Assembly: GCF_001598035.1 (NCBI RefSeq)
Contig: NZ_CP014835.1
Location: 1,401,001-1,465,000 of the forward strand
DNA length: 64,000 bases
Source: Streptococcus halotolerans
GTDB taxonomy: Bacteria; Bacillota; Bacilli; Lactobacillales; Streptococcaceae
Reading direction: 5' to 3'
In this document: piece after piece, positions 9,612 to 19,011 of the stretch
Numbering within the stretch: the stretch's first letter is position 1
Layout: every line of letters begins with the position of its first letter
Program-made: the position numbers and the translations under genes
Notes under the pieces: generated by a model
Told to the model about the DNA's origin: nothing
Seen by the model: only the letters and a program-made list of their open reading frames with translations
The model's database searches: none

Positions 9612-10511
9612 CTATCCAAGTAGATGATTTTCCAAAACTTGTTTACTGTAATCAAAATCTTCAACCTGCAAGTAGTATTCAGCAACATCAACCAAAGCCT
9701 TAGCTGGAGCAAGTCCAATCACTTCAGAACCAATAATATTTACCCCGTAGCGCTTAGCTTCAAAACGAATGGTTTCAAAGGTTCGATAAAGTGGGCATTT
9801 TTCAAAATTAACCATGTTCATAGACACTTGGGCAATATGGCGATCTTCTAGCATGACACCGATGCCCTTACAGTATTTGTATCCACCACCTGAGCCTCGA
9901 ATAATTTTAGCTATTTTATTGGCAATATCAACATTGTCCGTATCCAAGTTTACATTGAAAGCTACAAGTGGCATACGCGCTCCTACTGCTGTCACTCCAG
10001 CTGTCGGATGGATTTTTCTATCGCCGTAATCTGGAGCCCAGTCATCTTCCAATAATTTTTCTGGCATGCCTTCAAACTGACCTTTACGAACCTTGGCAAG
10101 ATTTTGACGCTCTGGACGTGTCGCTGAATCTTCATAAAGGAAAATAGGAATACCAAGTTCACTGTTTATACGTTGGGCAACTTTTTTAGAAATGTCAATA
10201 CATTCAGCTGTGGTGATATCCTTAATTGGCACAAATGGGCAAACATCTGTCGCTCCCATGCGAGGATGTTCTCCCTCATGCTTGGTCATATCAATGTGTT
10301 CAGAAGCATATTTTACTAGCTGAAAGGCAACTTCTTGAATCGCTTGGTCATCGCCAACAAGGGTAAATACACTACGATTATGACTAGCATCCGAAGAATA
10401 ATCTAACAAGGTTACCCCAGCAATACTTTTAGCTGTCTCAACCAGACCATCAATAACGTCTTGATTACGTCCTTCAGAGAAGTTAGGAATACATTCAACA
10501 ATTTTTGCCAT
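9612..10511 (-). CDS. ftcD: Glutamate formimidoyltransferase (FtcD)
   Basis: FtcD transfers the formimino group from formiminoglutamate to THF, giving glutamate and 5-formimino-THF. The 299-residue length matches the stand-alone bacterial enzyme. Seen motifs are ECIPNFSEGR at the N-terminus, HNRSVFTLVGD (about 46), HPRMGATDVCPFVPI (about 82) with the catalytic-type histidine, and VAFNVNLDT (about 185). It competes with HutG for the same substrate. A 256-bp spacer with a cre-like site separates it from hutU. Confidence 0.94.
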   Translation of the reverse strand: MAKIVECIPNFSEGRNQDVIDGLVETAKSIAGVTLLDYSSDASHNRSVFTLVGDDQAIQEVAFQLVKYASEHIDMTKHEGEHPRMGATDVCPFVPIKDITTAECIDISKKVAQRINSELGIPIFLYEDSATRPERQNLAKVRKGQFEGMPEKLLEDDWAPDYGDRKIHPTAGVTAVGARMPLVAFNVNLDTDNVDIANKIAKIIRGSGGGYKYCKGIGVMLEDRHIAQVSMNMVNFEKCPLYRTFETIRFEAKRYGVNIIGSEVIGLAPAKALVDVAEYYLQVEDFDYSKQVLENHLLG

Positions 10512-10600
10512 AACAATTTCCTTTCAAGTTATTGAGTTAATAGCGTCTTTTGAATCAACTTCGATAGAGCATCACGGTCGATTTGTCGTACTCAATGACA

Positions 10601-10678
10601 ATCAAAAGCAGACTGAACGACATTGATGAAGATAGAACTGAAAGTCATCAACTCAAGTCAACAACGTCTGCTTTTGAT
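10601..10678. repeat. 13-bp inverted repeat in the hutU-ftcD spacer
   Basis: ATCAAAAGCAGAC at 10601-10613 is the exact complement of GTCTGCTTTTGAT at 10666-10678, with 52 bases between. It lies inside an operon-internal gap that is much longer than the other gaps in the cluster. It may be a small repeat element or an mRNA-processing hairpin. Confidence 0.6.
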
Positions 10679-10750
10679 AGCCTATCAAGTACTGTCCGCG
10701 TCTTTTGGTTCCTTGTCTAACAGTTAATTCATGTGACTATACCAGTTTTT

Positions 10751-10765
10751 AGATAACGCTTACAT
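10751..10765 (-). promoter_or_regulatory. Catabolite-response element (cre) between hutU and ftcD
   Basis: On the minus strand ATGTAAGCGTTATCT fits the WTGNAANCGNWNNCW consensus for CcpA at every position. It lies 3 to 17 bases past the hutU stop. A CcpA site here could block elongation into ftcD-hutH when sugar is present. Binding is inferred from the motif only. Confidence 0.6.
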
Positions 10766-10767
10766 TT

Positions 10768-12798
10768 TTATTTAAATAAAGTTGCCACTGCTGATGAAAC
10801 AAGGTCGTCATCAGCTAGGTATGGAATTGTAATGTGATCAGTGTCACCGTGCAAACGATTGTACTCAATAGCTGTTTCAATAGCATGGTCATTTCGTGCC
10901 CAGTTACGTCTTGCAACACCGCCCATGGTATCCCAAGCAATCGCTGACTTAACAATCTCATCAACACGTTCGCTACCATCTAAGACTAAGCCAAAGCCAC
11001 CGTTAATAGCTTTACCAATACCAGTACCACCGCCGTTATGAAGGGCAACCAAACTCATACCACGCGCAGCATTACCAGCATAACACTGAACTGCCATGTC
11101 GCAAGTAACGTTTGAACCGTCTTTAATATTTGAGGTTTCGCGGAAAGGTGCATCTGTTCCAGAGACATCATGATGGTCTCGACCAATCATGACTGGACCA
11201 ATCTTACCTTCACGGACTAATTCATTAAATTTAAGGGCAATATTGACGCGTCCTAAACAGTCTTGGTATAAAATACGCGCCTGTGTACCAACAACCAATT
11301 GATTTTTCTCAGCATCACGAATCCAGTTGTAGTTATCTCGATCTTGGTAGCGACGATTTGGATCAATGGCTTCCATGGCAGCATGGTCAGTCGCAACCAA
11401 GTCATCATGATTGCCACTCAAGCAAACCCAGCGGAATGGACCGTAACCATAGTCAAACAACATCGGACCCATGATGTCTTCTACGTAGGATGGCCAGATA
11501 AAGCCATCTTTATCATCAATACCATTTTTAGAAATTTCTTTGACACCTGAGTCGTAAACAGATTTCATAAAGGCATTACCATAGTCAAAGAAGTAAGTTC
11601 CATTTGAAGTTAGTGTCTTAATGGCTTCGAAATGGCGGTTTAAGGTGTCATCAACCATCTTGCGGAAGGTTTCCTTATCTTCAGCCAATAGTTGAGTTCT
11701 TTCATCAAAGGTGATCCCTGCTGGACAATAACCACCGTCATACACATTGTGACAGGACGTTTGATCTGACAGCAGATCAACGTGAATACCTTCTTCATTG
11801 ACATACTCAAGCAAATCAACAATATTGCCATGATAGGCAATGGAAGTCGACTCCTTAGCGTCAAGCGCTTTTTGAGCCAATGTTAGAGCTTCTTCTGGAG
11901 TTTCTGCAATTTGGCTGACCCAACCTTGAGAATGACGTGTCTCGATACGAGATTGATCGACTTCTGCCACAATTGCTACCGCTTTGGCAATCTCAGCAGC
12001 CTTGCCCTGTGCGCCACTCATACCACCTAAACCAGATGAGATAAAGAGTTTACCAGTCAAATCGCCATCATCTGCTACACCAAGTTTTAAACGACCGGCA
12101 TTCAAAAGAGTATTAAAAGTACCATGGACAATCCCCTGAGGTCCTATGTACATCCAACCCCCAGCAGTCATTTGTCCATAATTGGTAACCCCCATTTCTT
12201 CAGCGATTTCCCAATCCTTCATATTGTCATATTCGCCAACCAAAAGTCCATTGGTAATAATAACACGAGGAGCCTCCGGTTTTGAATGGAACAAGCCGAC
12301 AGGGTGACCTGATTCAACAACCAAAGTTTGATCTTCAGTCATCACTTCAAGGTATTTTTTGATGAGCTGGTACTGCATCCAGTTGGCACAAACAGACCCT
12401 GTTTCTCCATAGGTAACTAATTCATAAGGATAAAGGGCAATTTCAAAACTCAAGTTATTGTCAATCATAACCTGCATGGCTTTAGCTGCTGTGCAATTTC
12501 CCTTGTAATCATCGATTGGTTTGCCATAAATGCGTTCTTTAGGTCTCCAACGATAGCCATAAATACGACCTCGCGTTTTGAGTTCTTCCAAGAATTCTGG
12601 AATCACTTCTTCGTGAAATTTTTTAGGAACATATCGTAACGCATTTTTCAAAGCGAGTTCAGTTTGCGCTTGAGTTAAACGAAAACCTCTATCGGGTGCG
12701 CGTCGAATACCGTCTTGAAATACCGTCTTCTCAGGTAGCACATCATCTAATTTAACTGTCATTGCTGATGCAATGTCTGCTTCACTAAAATATGACAT
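10768..12798 (-). CDS. hutU: Urocanate hydratase (HutU)
   Basis: HutU hydrates urocanate to imidazolonepropionate using tightly bound NAD as an electrophile. The 676-residue length fits the longer urocanase form of Firmicutes such as S. pyogenes, against about 555 residues in many other bacteria. Visible family segments are TAGGWMYIGPQGIVHGT (about 230), GKLFISSGLGGMSGAQGKA (about 260) and DQTSCHNVYDGGYCP with the conserved cysteine (about 355). It is the first gene of the minus-strand hut series and is divergent from hutI. The ribosome site GAGGAGG precedes the ATG. Confidence 0.95.
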   Translation of the reverse strand: MSYFSEADIASAMTVKLDDVLPEKTVFQDGIRRAPDRGFRLTQAQTELALKNALRYVPKKFHEEVIPEFLEELKTRGRIYGYRWRPKERIYGKPIDDYKGNCTAAKAMQVMIDNNLSFEIALYPYELVTYGETGSVCANWMQYQLIKKYLEVMTEDQTLVVESGHPVGLFHSKPEAPRVIITNGLLVGEYDNMKDWEIAEEMGVTNYGQMTAGGWMYIGPQGIVHGTFNTLLNAGRLKLGVADDGDLTGKLFISSGLGGMSGAQGKAAEIAKAVAIVAEVDQSRIETRHSQGWVSQIAETPEEALTLAQKALDAKESTSIAYHGNIVDLLEYVNEEGIHVDLLSDQTSCHNVYDGGYCPAGITFDERTQLLAEDKETFRKMVDDTLNRHFEAIKTLTSNGTYFFDYGNAFMKSVYDSGVKEISKNGIDDKDGFIWPSYVEDIMGPMLFDYGYGPFRWVCLSGNHDDLVATDHAAMEAIDPNRRYQDRDNYNWIRDAEKNQLVVGTQARILYQDCLGRVNIALKFNELVREGKIGPVMIGRDHHDVSGTDAPFRETSNIKDGSNVTCDMAVQCYAGNAARGMSLVALHNGGGTGIGKAINGGFGLVLDGSERVDEIVKSAIAWDTMGGVARRNWARNDHAIETAIEYNRLHGDTDHITIPYLADDDLVSSAVATLFK

Positions 12799-12926
12799 AA
12801 AAACGCCTCCTCAAAATATTATTGTCGATGATAGTTTAACAATGGATGGTCAATAAAAAGTCTTTTTATGAGGAACCTAGCTAAAAAGATAAAAAAAGAT
12901 GCTACTCAGGCTTTTTTGACTAAAAT

Positions 12927-12955
12927 TTGACGCTTTATGGGTAATCTAATAGTAT
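12927..12955 (+). promoter_or_regulatory. Promoter of hutI
   Basis: TTGACG at 12927-12932 and TAGTAT at 12950-12955 are separated by 17 bp and lie about 33 bp before the hutI start, which has an AAGGAGG ribosome site. The 190-bp gap is shared with the divergent hutU. I could not place the hutU promoter with confidence. Confidence 0.65.
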
Positions 12956-12988
12956 TAACTCATACAATCAACTATAAGGAGGTTTTAC

Positions 12989-14254
12989 ATGGTTGCTGAT
13001 ATTTTACTCACGCATTTCAATCAGGTTTTCTGTCCAAATGATCCAGGACACCCTCTCTTCGGTCAGGAAATGAATGATACCCAAATCCTTGAAGACGGAT
13101 ATATTGCTATAAAAGATGGCCTTATTCTAGCCGTTGGGTCAGGTCAACCTGACGCTTCTTTGATCGGTCCAGAAACGGTGACCCACTCTTATGAAGGGAA
13201 AATTGCAACTCCAGGCATCATCGATTGCCACACCCATCTTGTTTATGGAGGCAGCAGAGAACATGAATTTGCTAAGAAATTAGCTGGCGTTTCTTATTTG
13301 GACATTCTGGCACAAGGCGGAGGAATTTTAAGTACCGTTAGAGCGACCAGAGAAGCTAGTTTCGACACTCTTTATCAAAAATCCAAGAAACTATTGGACT
13401 ATATGCTACTGCATGGGGTTACGACTGTCGAAGCTAAAAGTGGGTATGGCTTAAATTGGGAAACTGAAAAACGGCAACTCGATGTTGTTGCCGCCCTCAA
13501 TAAAGACCATCCGATTGATCTCGTTTCGACCTTCATGGCAGCACATGCTATCCCAGAAGAATACAAAGGCAAGAGTCAAGCCTATCTAGATCTCATCGTT
13601 GAGGAGATGCTTCCAGCGGTTAAAGAAGATAATCTAGCAGAATTCTGTGATGTCTTTTGTGAAAAAAATGTTTTTACTGCTGAGGAATCTCACTATTTAT
13701 TAAGCAAGGCCAAGGAAATGGGCTTTAAACTTCGTATTCATGCCGATGAGATTGCCTCCATTGGAGGTGTAGATGTGGCAGCTGAACTTGGTGCAACCAG
13801 TGCAGAGCACCTGATGATGGCAACAGATGAAGGTATTGCCAAAATGAGCGAAGCCAAGGTTATTGGGAATTTGCTGCCAGCAACAACCTTTAGCCTCATG
13901 GAAGACACCTACGCTCCAGCTCGCAAAATGATTAACAAGGGTATGGCTATCACACTTTCTACCGACAGTAATCCTGGCAGCTGTCCAACCGCTAATATGC
14001 AATTTGCTATGCAACTTGGCTGTTTCATGATGGGGCTAACTCCCGTAGAAGTTTTAAACGCTGCCACTATCAATGCTGCTTATTCGGTTAATCGCCAAGA
14101 TAGCGTTGGTAGCTTCACAGTTGGAAAAGATGCCGATATTGCTATTTTTGATGCACCAAACATCGACTACCCATTCTATTTCTTTGCTACCAATTTAATC
14201 CATCAAGTTTATAAAAAAGGTCAATTAATGGTAGATAAAGGACGGATTGTTTAA
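12989..14254 (+). CDS. hutI: Imidazolonepropionase (HutI)
   Basis: HutI hydrolyses 4-imidazolone-5-propionate to formiminoglutamate. The 421-residue protein is a metal-dependent amidohydrolase. The metal-binding [10 protein letters not shown] (about residue 75), the barrel histidines in [13 protein letters not shown] (about 182) and RIHADEIAS (about 250), and the aspartate in [15 protein letters not shown] (about 328) are all present. It is transcribed away from the rest of the hut genes and ends in a strong terminator before tRNA-Cys. Confidence 0.95.
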   Translation: MVADILLTHFNQVFCPNDPGHPLFGQEMNDTQILEDGYIAIKDGLILAVGSGQPDASLIGPETVTHSYEGKIATPGIIDCHTHLVYGGSREHEFAKKLAGVSYLDILAQGGGILSTVRATREASFDTLYQKSKKLLDYMLLHGVTTVEAKSGYGLNWETEKRQLDVVAALNKDHPIDLVSTFMAAHAIPEEYKGKSQAYLDLIVEEMLPAVKEDNLAEFCDVFCEKNVFTAEESHYLLSKAKEMGFKLRIHADEIASIGGVDVAAELGATSAEHLMMATDEGIAKMSEAKVIGNLLPATTFSLMEDTYAPARKMINKGMAITLSTDSNPGSCPTANMQFAMQLGCFMMGLTPVEVLNAATINAAYSVNRQDSVGSFTVGKDADIAIFDAPNIDYPFYFFATNLIHQVYKKGQLMVDKGRIV

Positions 14255-14268
14255 ATGGAATCAAGCCT

Positions 14269-14304
14269 AAAAGGAGTTTAAGAAATGCCTAAACTCCTTT
14301 TTTC
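14269..14304 (+). terminator. Terminator after hutI
   Basis: AAAAGGAGTTTA pairs perfectly with TAAACTCCTTTT and is followed by more T residues. It lies 15 bp after the hutI stop. Confidence 0.92.
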
Positions 14305-14365
14305 CTGCTTTATTTTCACATTATTCAGGCTAAATGTGTTAGCGCCATCAAGATAATATTTCAAC

Positions 14366-14394
14366 TTGACTCAAAAAGAGTTTTAAGGTAGAAT
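14366..14394 (+). promoter_or_regulatory. Promoter of tRNA-Cys
   Basis: TTGACT (14366-14371) and TAGAAT (14389-14394) are 17 bp apart. Transcription would begin a few bases before the tRNA at 14407. Confidence 0.7.
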
Positions 14395-14406
14395 ATAGTT
14401 TGTTAT

Positions 14407-14477
14407 GGCGGTATAGCCAAGTGGTAAGGCACGGCTCTGCAAAAGCTTGATCGTCGGTTCAAATCCGTCTACCGCCT
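14407..14477 (+). tRNA. tRNA-Cys (anticodon GCA)
   Basis: The acceptor arms GGCGGTA and TACCGCC pair fully, and the D-arm AGCCAAGTGGTAAGGC and T-loop GGTTCAAATCC are canonical. The anticodon loop CTGCAAA presents GCA after T33. CCA is not encoded. Two apparent mispairs are seen: T-T in the T-stem and C-T at the base of the anticodon stem. The gene is followed by a terminator and by debris of an integrated element. Confidence 0.93.
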
Positions 14478-14799
14478 TTTTATACCTGATTTAACAGGAA
14501 TTAACCGAATGAAAGCCCGTAAAATCGGGCTTTTTTGCTTTTCTCGTTCGGTTACATTCGGCTAAATATTTAAAAGTTGGTGGGCAAAGGGTATAACTTA
14601 CTTGAACACCTCGCCCAAAAACTTTTCAAGCGTTATCACTTCGACAGTCTCACTATTTGAGATAGGGTCGTTTGGCATCCAATTGTTTTTTTTAAAAATT
14701 TAAGTCCATGTTTTTTCCGCCGCGTTGTAAAATGAAGTGCAACAGAAAAGACATGTTCCTCTGATATACTAAAGTCGCCAAACAAAGTATAAAGGAAAT
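14478..14799. other. Spacer after tRNA-Cys with a possible relic of an integrated element
   Basis: Besides the terminator, the minus strand holds a short frame at about 14612-14689 that reads MPNDPISNSETV...EKFLGEVFK and stops. It looks like the end of a larger protein or a tiny orphan. Sequence directly next to the 3' end of a tRNA gene is a common integration point, so this may be a scar of a phage or conjugative element. I do not recognise the fragment. Confidence 0.3.
14512..14536 (+). terminator. Terminator after tRNA-Cys
   Basis: AAAGCCCG pairs with CGGGCTTT around a short loop, followed by a T-run. Confidence 0.85.
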
Positions 14800-15875
14800 A
14801 TGAACATGTCCACTAATCATTCTACCACAAAACAAGCCTATCACCATCTTTCTGAAGCAGAACGTGGGAAAATGGAAGCCTATCTTTCAGAAGGATTGAA
14901 ACCAGCTGAAATTGCGAAACGTTTGAGTCGAAATCGCTCTACCATCTACCGTGAACTCAAGCGTGGAACTGTCAGGCAAGTTAAACAGATCAACGGAAAG
15001 AAAGTTTACTACGAACAATATGTCGCAGAAACTGCTCAGATTCGTTATTCTGAGGGTAGAAAAGGAAGTTACTATCTGAAACTTGAGAAAGTATCAGAAG
15101 CTTTCTTGTTAGCTTTCACAGAAGCTATGCAAGCTAAACCCAGAATTCATAGTGTAGATACTTTTGCCTATTCTTATAAGCTTGAGCATCCTGAGGAAGT
15201 TGTTCCCAGTACCAAGACGCTTTACAATTACATCCACCAAGGTTTATTGGACATCAAACCAATTGACCTGCCTAAAGTTGTCCGCATTCGTAAAAAGACT
15301 AAGAGCCGCCCATCAACTAAGAAATACCTTGGAACTTCTATTGAGAAGAGACCAGATGATATCAACGATCGTTCAACTTTTGGGCACTGGGAGATTGATT
15401 CTGTTCTTGGTTTAAAGACTGCTGGAGAGCCTTCTATTATGACTCTAGTTGAGAGGCAGACTCGTTTTGCACTCACCATTAAACTTCCTAAAAAGAGAGC
15501 TGAGTACGTTAATCAGGCTGTTTTAGACTACATGGAAAGCTATCCAATAAAATCAATAACAGCTGATAATGGAAGTGAATTTGCGTTACTAAGCGACCTA
15601 GAGGGTGTTGATATCTACTTTGCACATGCTTATTCATCTCACGAACGTGGGACAAATGAGAACTTCAATGGTTTGCTTAGAGAGTTTATACCAAAAGGAG
15701 TCTCACTTAAAGGACTTACTCTAGATGACTTAGAGATGTATACCCAAGCTATTAATGATAAACCAAGAAGAATACACAACTATCAGTCTTCTAAAAAACT
15801 GTTTGAGCTAGCTCAAACAGTATAAAAATCATTGACTTAGTCTGATGAACACTGTGTTGCACTTAACTTGACAAC
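14724..15875 (+). mobile_element. IS30-family insertion sequence, IS1239-like
   Basis: Imperfect terminal inverted repeats GTTGT.AA.T.AAGTGCAACA bound the element at 14724 and 15875. It carries one intact transposase. The same 13-bp string CCATGTTTTTTCC lies just outside each end (14706-14718 and 15881-15893), separated from the ends by 5 bp on each side, which is longer than usual IS30 target duplications. Confidence 0.85.
14800..15825 (+). CDS. IS30-family transposase
   Basis: This 341-residue protein mobilises the IS30 element. An N-terminal helix-turn-helix (LSEGLKPAEIAKRLSRNRSTIYREL, about residues 29-53) recognises the ends. The catalytic DDE core shows the first aspartate in FGHWEIDSVLG, the second in ITADNGSEF and the glutamate in HERGTNENFNGLLREFIPKG. 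The frame is intact. Two nearby ATGs (14800 and 14806) are possible; the second has the better spacing from AAAGG. The sequence resembles IS1239 of S. pyogenes. Confidence 0.93.
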   Translation: MNMSTNHSTTKQAYHHLSEAERGKMEAYLSEGLKPAEIAKRLSRNRSTIYRELKRGTVRQVKQINGKKVYYEQYVAETAQIRYSEGRKGSYYLKLEKVSEAFLLAFTEAMQAKPRIHSVDTFAYSYKLEHPEEVVPSTKTLYNYIHQGLLDIKPIDLPKVVRIRKKTKSRPSTKKYLGTSIEKRPDDINDRSTFGHWEIDSVLGLKTAGEPSIMTLVERQTRFALTIKLPKKRAEYVNQAVLDYMESYPIKSITADNGSEFALLSDLEGVDIYFAHAYSSHERGTNENFNGLLREFIPKGVSLKGLTLDDLEMYTQAINDKPRRIHNYQSSKKLFELAQTV

Positions 15876-16114
15876 TGGGGCCATGTTTTTTCCTTTATCT
15901 ATTCGAAAAAATTTTTGGAGCAGTGCAATTTTTTTGATGCCTTATTTTGGGAGACTAGCGCCTTTGCCACCAAATGTTTTTTACTTTTTTAACTAGCAAA
16001 GTCCATTACAAGAGACTGATTGAAGAAGCCGTTTAAACGTCAAAAAACGCTTCTACCTACATGACAAAGCACGTCGCGCTCAAAAGGCTTTTTTCATTTC
16101 TATGGCCTCTTTTC

Positions 16115-16130
16115 TGCTATAATAGAAGTA
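16115..16130 (+). promoter_or_regulatory. Extended -10 promoter abutting the polA start
   Basis: TGCTATAAT (TATAAT at 16118-16123) lies only 6 bases before the polA ATG at 16130. Transcription would begin on or beside the A of the start codon, and no ribosome site fits between. This predicts a leaderless or nearly leaderless message. Confidence 0.55.
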
Positions 16131-18766
16131 TGACTAATGCAAATAATAAACTACTTTTAATCGATGGATCATCCGTTGCTTTTAGGGCCTTTTTTGCCCT
16201 GTATAACCAGATTGACCGTTTCCGTAATCCTAATGGCCTTCACACCAACGCTATCTACGGTTTCCACCTCATGCTAGACAATCTCATGGAACGCGTACAG
16301 CCCACTCACATTTTGGTGGCCTTTGACGCAGGTAAAACTACCTTCCGTACCGAGATGTACGCTGATTACAAGGCTGGTCGTGCCAAGACACCTGAGGAAT
16401 TTCGCGAGCAGTTTCCCTATATTCGGGAAATGCTGGCAGCTCGTGGCATTAGCTACTATGATTTGGATAACTATGAAGCTGATGACATCATCGGAACACT
16501 TGATAAGATGGCTGAGCTAGAAGATTTCGACGTCACGATTGTATCTGGTGATAAGGATTTGATTCAATTAGCTGACCATAATACGGTGGTCGAAATTTCA
16601 AAAAAAGGCGTAAGCGAGTTCGAAGAATTTACCCCAGCCTACCTGATGGAAAAAATGGGCATCACACCTGAACAGTTCATTGACCTCAAGGCGCTCATGG
16701 GCGATAAATCTGATAATATCCCTGGCGTTACTAAAATCGGTGAAAAAACTGGGCTTAAATTGTTGCTTGAACATGGTAGTCTGGAAGGGATTTACGACAA
16801 CATCGATGGCATGAAACAGTCCAAGATGAAAGAAAACCTTATCAATGATAGAGAGCAGGCCTTCTTATCTAAGACGCTAGCAACCATCAACACCAAAGCA
16901 CCTATCACTATCGAGTTATCGGACACTGTTTACATGGGACCGAAAGTTGATGATTTGGCTAAATTCTACGACGACATGGGCTTTACCCAATTCAAAAATG
17001 CCTTGGTGGGAGAGGCTGAAACACCAACTTTTGAAAGTCCATTTGAAGAGGTCAATGCGGTTTCTGACAAACACTTCAGTGACCAAGATTTCTTCTACTT
17101 TGAAATGCTCAATGACAACTATCATGTCGAAGACATTATCGGCTTTGCTTGGGGGACTAAGGAAGCCATCTACGCCTCTACTGACCTAGACTTGCTACAA
17201 GCGCCAGCCTTCCAAAAAGCACTGGCTAAGCCTATGCAGACCTTTGACTTCAAACGAGTCAAGGTGCTACTGAGTCATCATGGCATTGACATTCCTGCCC
17301 CTAGCTTTGACAGTCGTTTAGCCAAGTACCTACTATCCACTGTTGAGGACAATCAACTATCCACTATCGCCCGTCTCTACACAGCTCTGCCTTTAGAAAG
17401 CGATGAAGTGGTTTATGGAAAAGGTGCCAAGCGTGCGGTTCCTGAAAAGGATACGCTGCTCAGCCATTTGGCTAAAAAAGTCCAAGTTCTTATCGAGAGC
17501 AAGGAGCCTATGTTAGCCAAGCTAGAAGAAAATGACCAAATCGACCTCCTCTTTGATATGGAGCAGCCGCTAGCAAATGTTCTCGCTAAAATGGAAATCG
17601 CTGGTATCAAGGTCAATGGTGGCACTTTAGCTGAAATGGCTCTAGAAAACCAAGTCGTCATCGACAAATTGACCCAAGACATCTACGAGATGGCTGGGCA
17701 AGAGTTCAATATCAATTCCCCAAAACAATTGGGTATCTTGCTCTTTGAAACCATGGGATTGCCGCTCGAATATACCAAGAAAACTAAAACGGGTTATTCA
17801 ACAGCTGTTGATGTTTTGGAACGACTAGCCCCAATTTCACCAATTGTGTCTAAGATTTTGGAATATCGCCAAATCGCTAAACTACAATCAACCTATTTGG
17901 TTGGTTTACAAGAATACATCCGCGATGACGGCAAAATCCACACGCGTTATGTACAGGATTTGACGCAAACTGGTCGCTTATCATCAACTGATCCTAACCT
18001 ACAAAACATCCCAATACGGCTGGAACAAGGTCGTCTCATCCGTAAAGCCTTTACCCCTTCAACTGATAAGGCTGTTCTCCTTAGCTCCGACTATTCACAA
18101 ATCGAACTTCGTGTCCTTGCTCACATTTCAGGTGATGAGCATTTGATTGATGCTTTTAAACACGGTGCGGACATTCACACGTCAACAGCTATGCGTGTCT
18201 TTGGCATTGAAAAACCAGAAGATGTGACTAGCAACGACCGTCGCAATGCTAAGGCTGTTAACTTCGGTATCGTCTATGGCATCTCAGATTTTGGCCTTGC
18301 CAACAACCTGGGTATCCCACGCAAACTAGCCAAGGAATATATTGAAACCTATTTTGAACGCTACCCTGGTATCAAGAATTACATGGAAACGGTCGTTCGA
18401 GAAGCTAAGGATAAAGGCTACGTTGAGACTCTCTTTAAACGCCGCCGCGAATTACCAGACATCAATTCACGTAACTTCAATGTGCGGAACTTCGCTGAGC
18501 GTACAGCTATTAACTCTCCTATCCAAGGAAGTGCTGCGGACATTCTCAAGATTGCCATGATTAACCTAGACAAAGCTCTAATAGACGGCAACTTCAAGAC
18601 CAAAATGCTCCTTCAAGTGCATGATGAGATCGTGCTGGAGGTTCCTGAGGATGAAATCCCCGCAATCCAAACCTTGGTCAAAGAAGTTATGGAAGCAGCC
18701 GTTGAGATGACGGTTCCCCTTCTAGCTGAAGAATCATACGGAAAAACTTGGTACGAGGCTAAATAG
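16130..18766 (+). CDS. polA: DNA polymerase I
   Basis: PolA fills gaps and removes RNA primers in repair and replication. Starting at 16130 (MTNANNKLLLIDG) it has 878 residues, the usual streptococcal length. An upstream ATG at 16061 would add 23 residues unlike the family. The N-terminal 5'-3' exonuclease shows DGSSVAFRAFFAL, NYEADDIIGTL and VSGDKDLIQL. The middle 3'-5' exonuclease domain is degenerate. The polymerase domain has motif A DYSQIELRVLAH, motif B RRNAKAVNFGIVYG and motif C LLQVHDEIVLEVP. The gene has no ribosome site in front of its start. Confidence 0.96.
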   Translation: MTNANNKLLLIDGSSVAFRAFFALYNQIDRFRNPNGLHTNAIYGFHLMLDNLMERVQPTHILVAFDAGKTTFRTEMYADYKAGRAKTPEEFREQFPYIREMLAARGISYYDLDNYEADDIIGTLDKMAELEDFDVTIVSGDKDLIQLADHNTVVEISKKGVSEFEEFTPAYLMEKMGITPEQFIDLKALMGDKSDNIPGVTKIGEKTGLKLLLEHGSLEGIYDNIDGMKQSKMKENLINDREQAFLSKTLATINTKAPITIELSDTVYMGPKVDDLAKFYDDMGFTQFKNALVGEAETPTFESPFEEVNAVSDKHFSDQDFFYFEMLNDNYHVEDIIGFAWGTKEAIYASTDLDLLQAPAFQKALAKPMQTFDFKRVKVLLSHHGIDIPAPSFDSRLAKYLLSTVEDNQLSTIARLYTALPLESDEVVYGKGAKRAVPEKDTLLSHLAKKVQVLIESKEPMLAKLEENDQIDLLFDMEQPLANVLAKMEIAGIKVNGGTLAEMALENQVVIDKLTQDIYEMAGQEFNINSPKQLGILLFETMGLPLEYTKKTKTGYSTAVDVLERLAPISPIVSKILEYRQIAKLQSTYLVGLQEYIRDDGKIHTRYVQDLTQTGRLSSTDPNLQNIPIRLEQGRLIRKAFTPSTDKAVLLSSDYSQIELRVLAHISGDEHLIDAFKHGADIHTSTAMRVFGIEKPEDVTSNDRRNAKAVNFGIVYGISDFGLANNLGIPRKLAKEYIETYFERYPGIKNYMETVVREAKDKGYVETLFKRRRELPDINSRNFNVRNFAERTAINSPIQGSAADILKIAMINLDKALIDGNFKTKMLLQVHDEIVLEVPEDEIPAIQTLVKEVMEAAVEMTVPLLAEESYGKTWYEAK

Positions 18767-18955
18767 ACGATTCTAACTCCAATTTTAATGCCTTATGCGG
18801 CATGCTGACCGAGCAAAGACATCCTTCTCTTAGCCAGAATGATTACAATCCGCATCTCGGTAGGTCATTAGAACCTAGGCAAAGCACAGAAGGTAACCAA
18901 CCCTTCTCGAACGTAAAAAATCGAGAACTTGACCTTTACATCATTAGACAACAAA

Positions 18956-18999
18956 CCCCTTAGAAGTATTAATTTGACAATGTTTCTAAGGGATTTTTG
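18956..18999 (+). terminator. Terminator downstream of polA
   Basis: CCCCTTAGAA pairs with TTCTAAGGGA around a loop of about 20 bases and is followed by TTTTTG. Confidence 0.7.
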
Positions 19000-19011
19000 T
19001 TTTTCAACCTA

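Noticed and set aside
10512-10767. Riboswitch in the hutU-ftcD gap
   Set aside because: Only an inverted repeat and a cre are visible. I see no known aptamer core.
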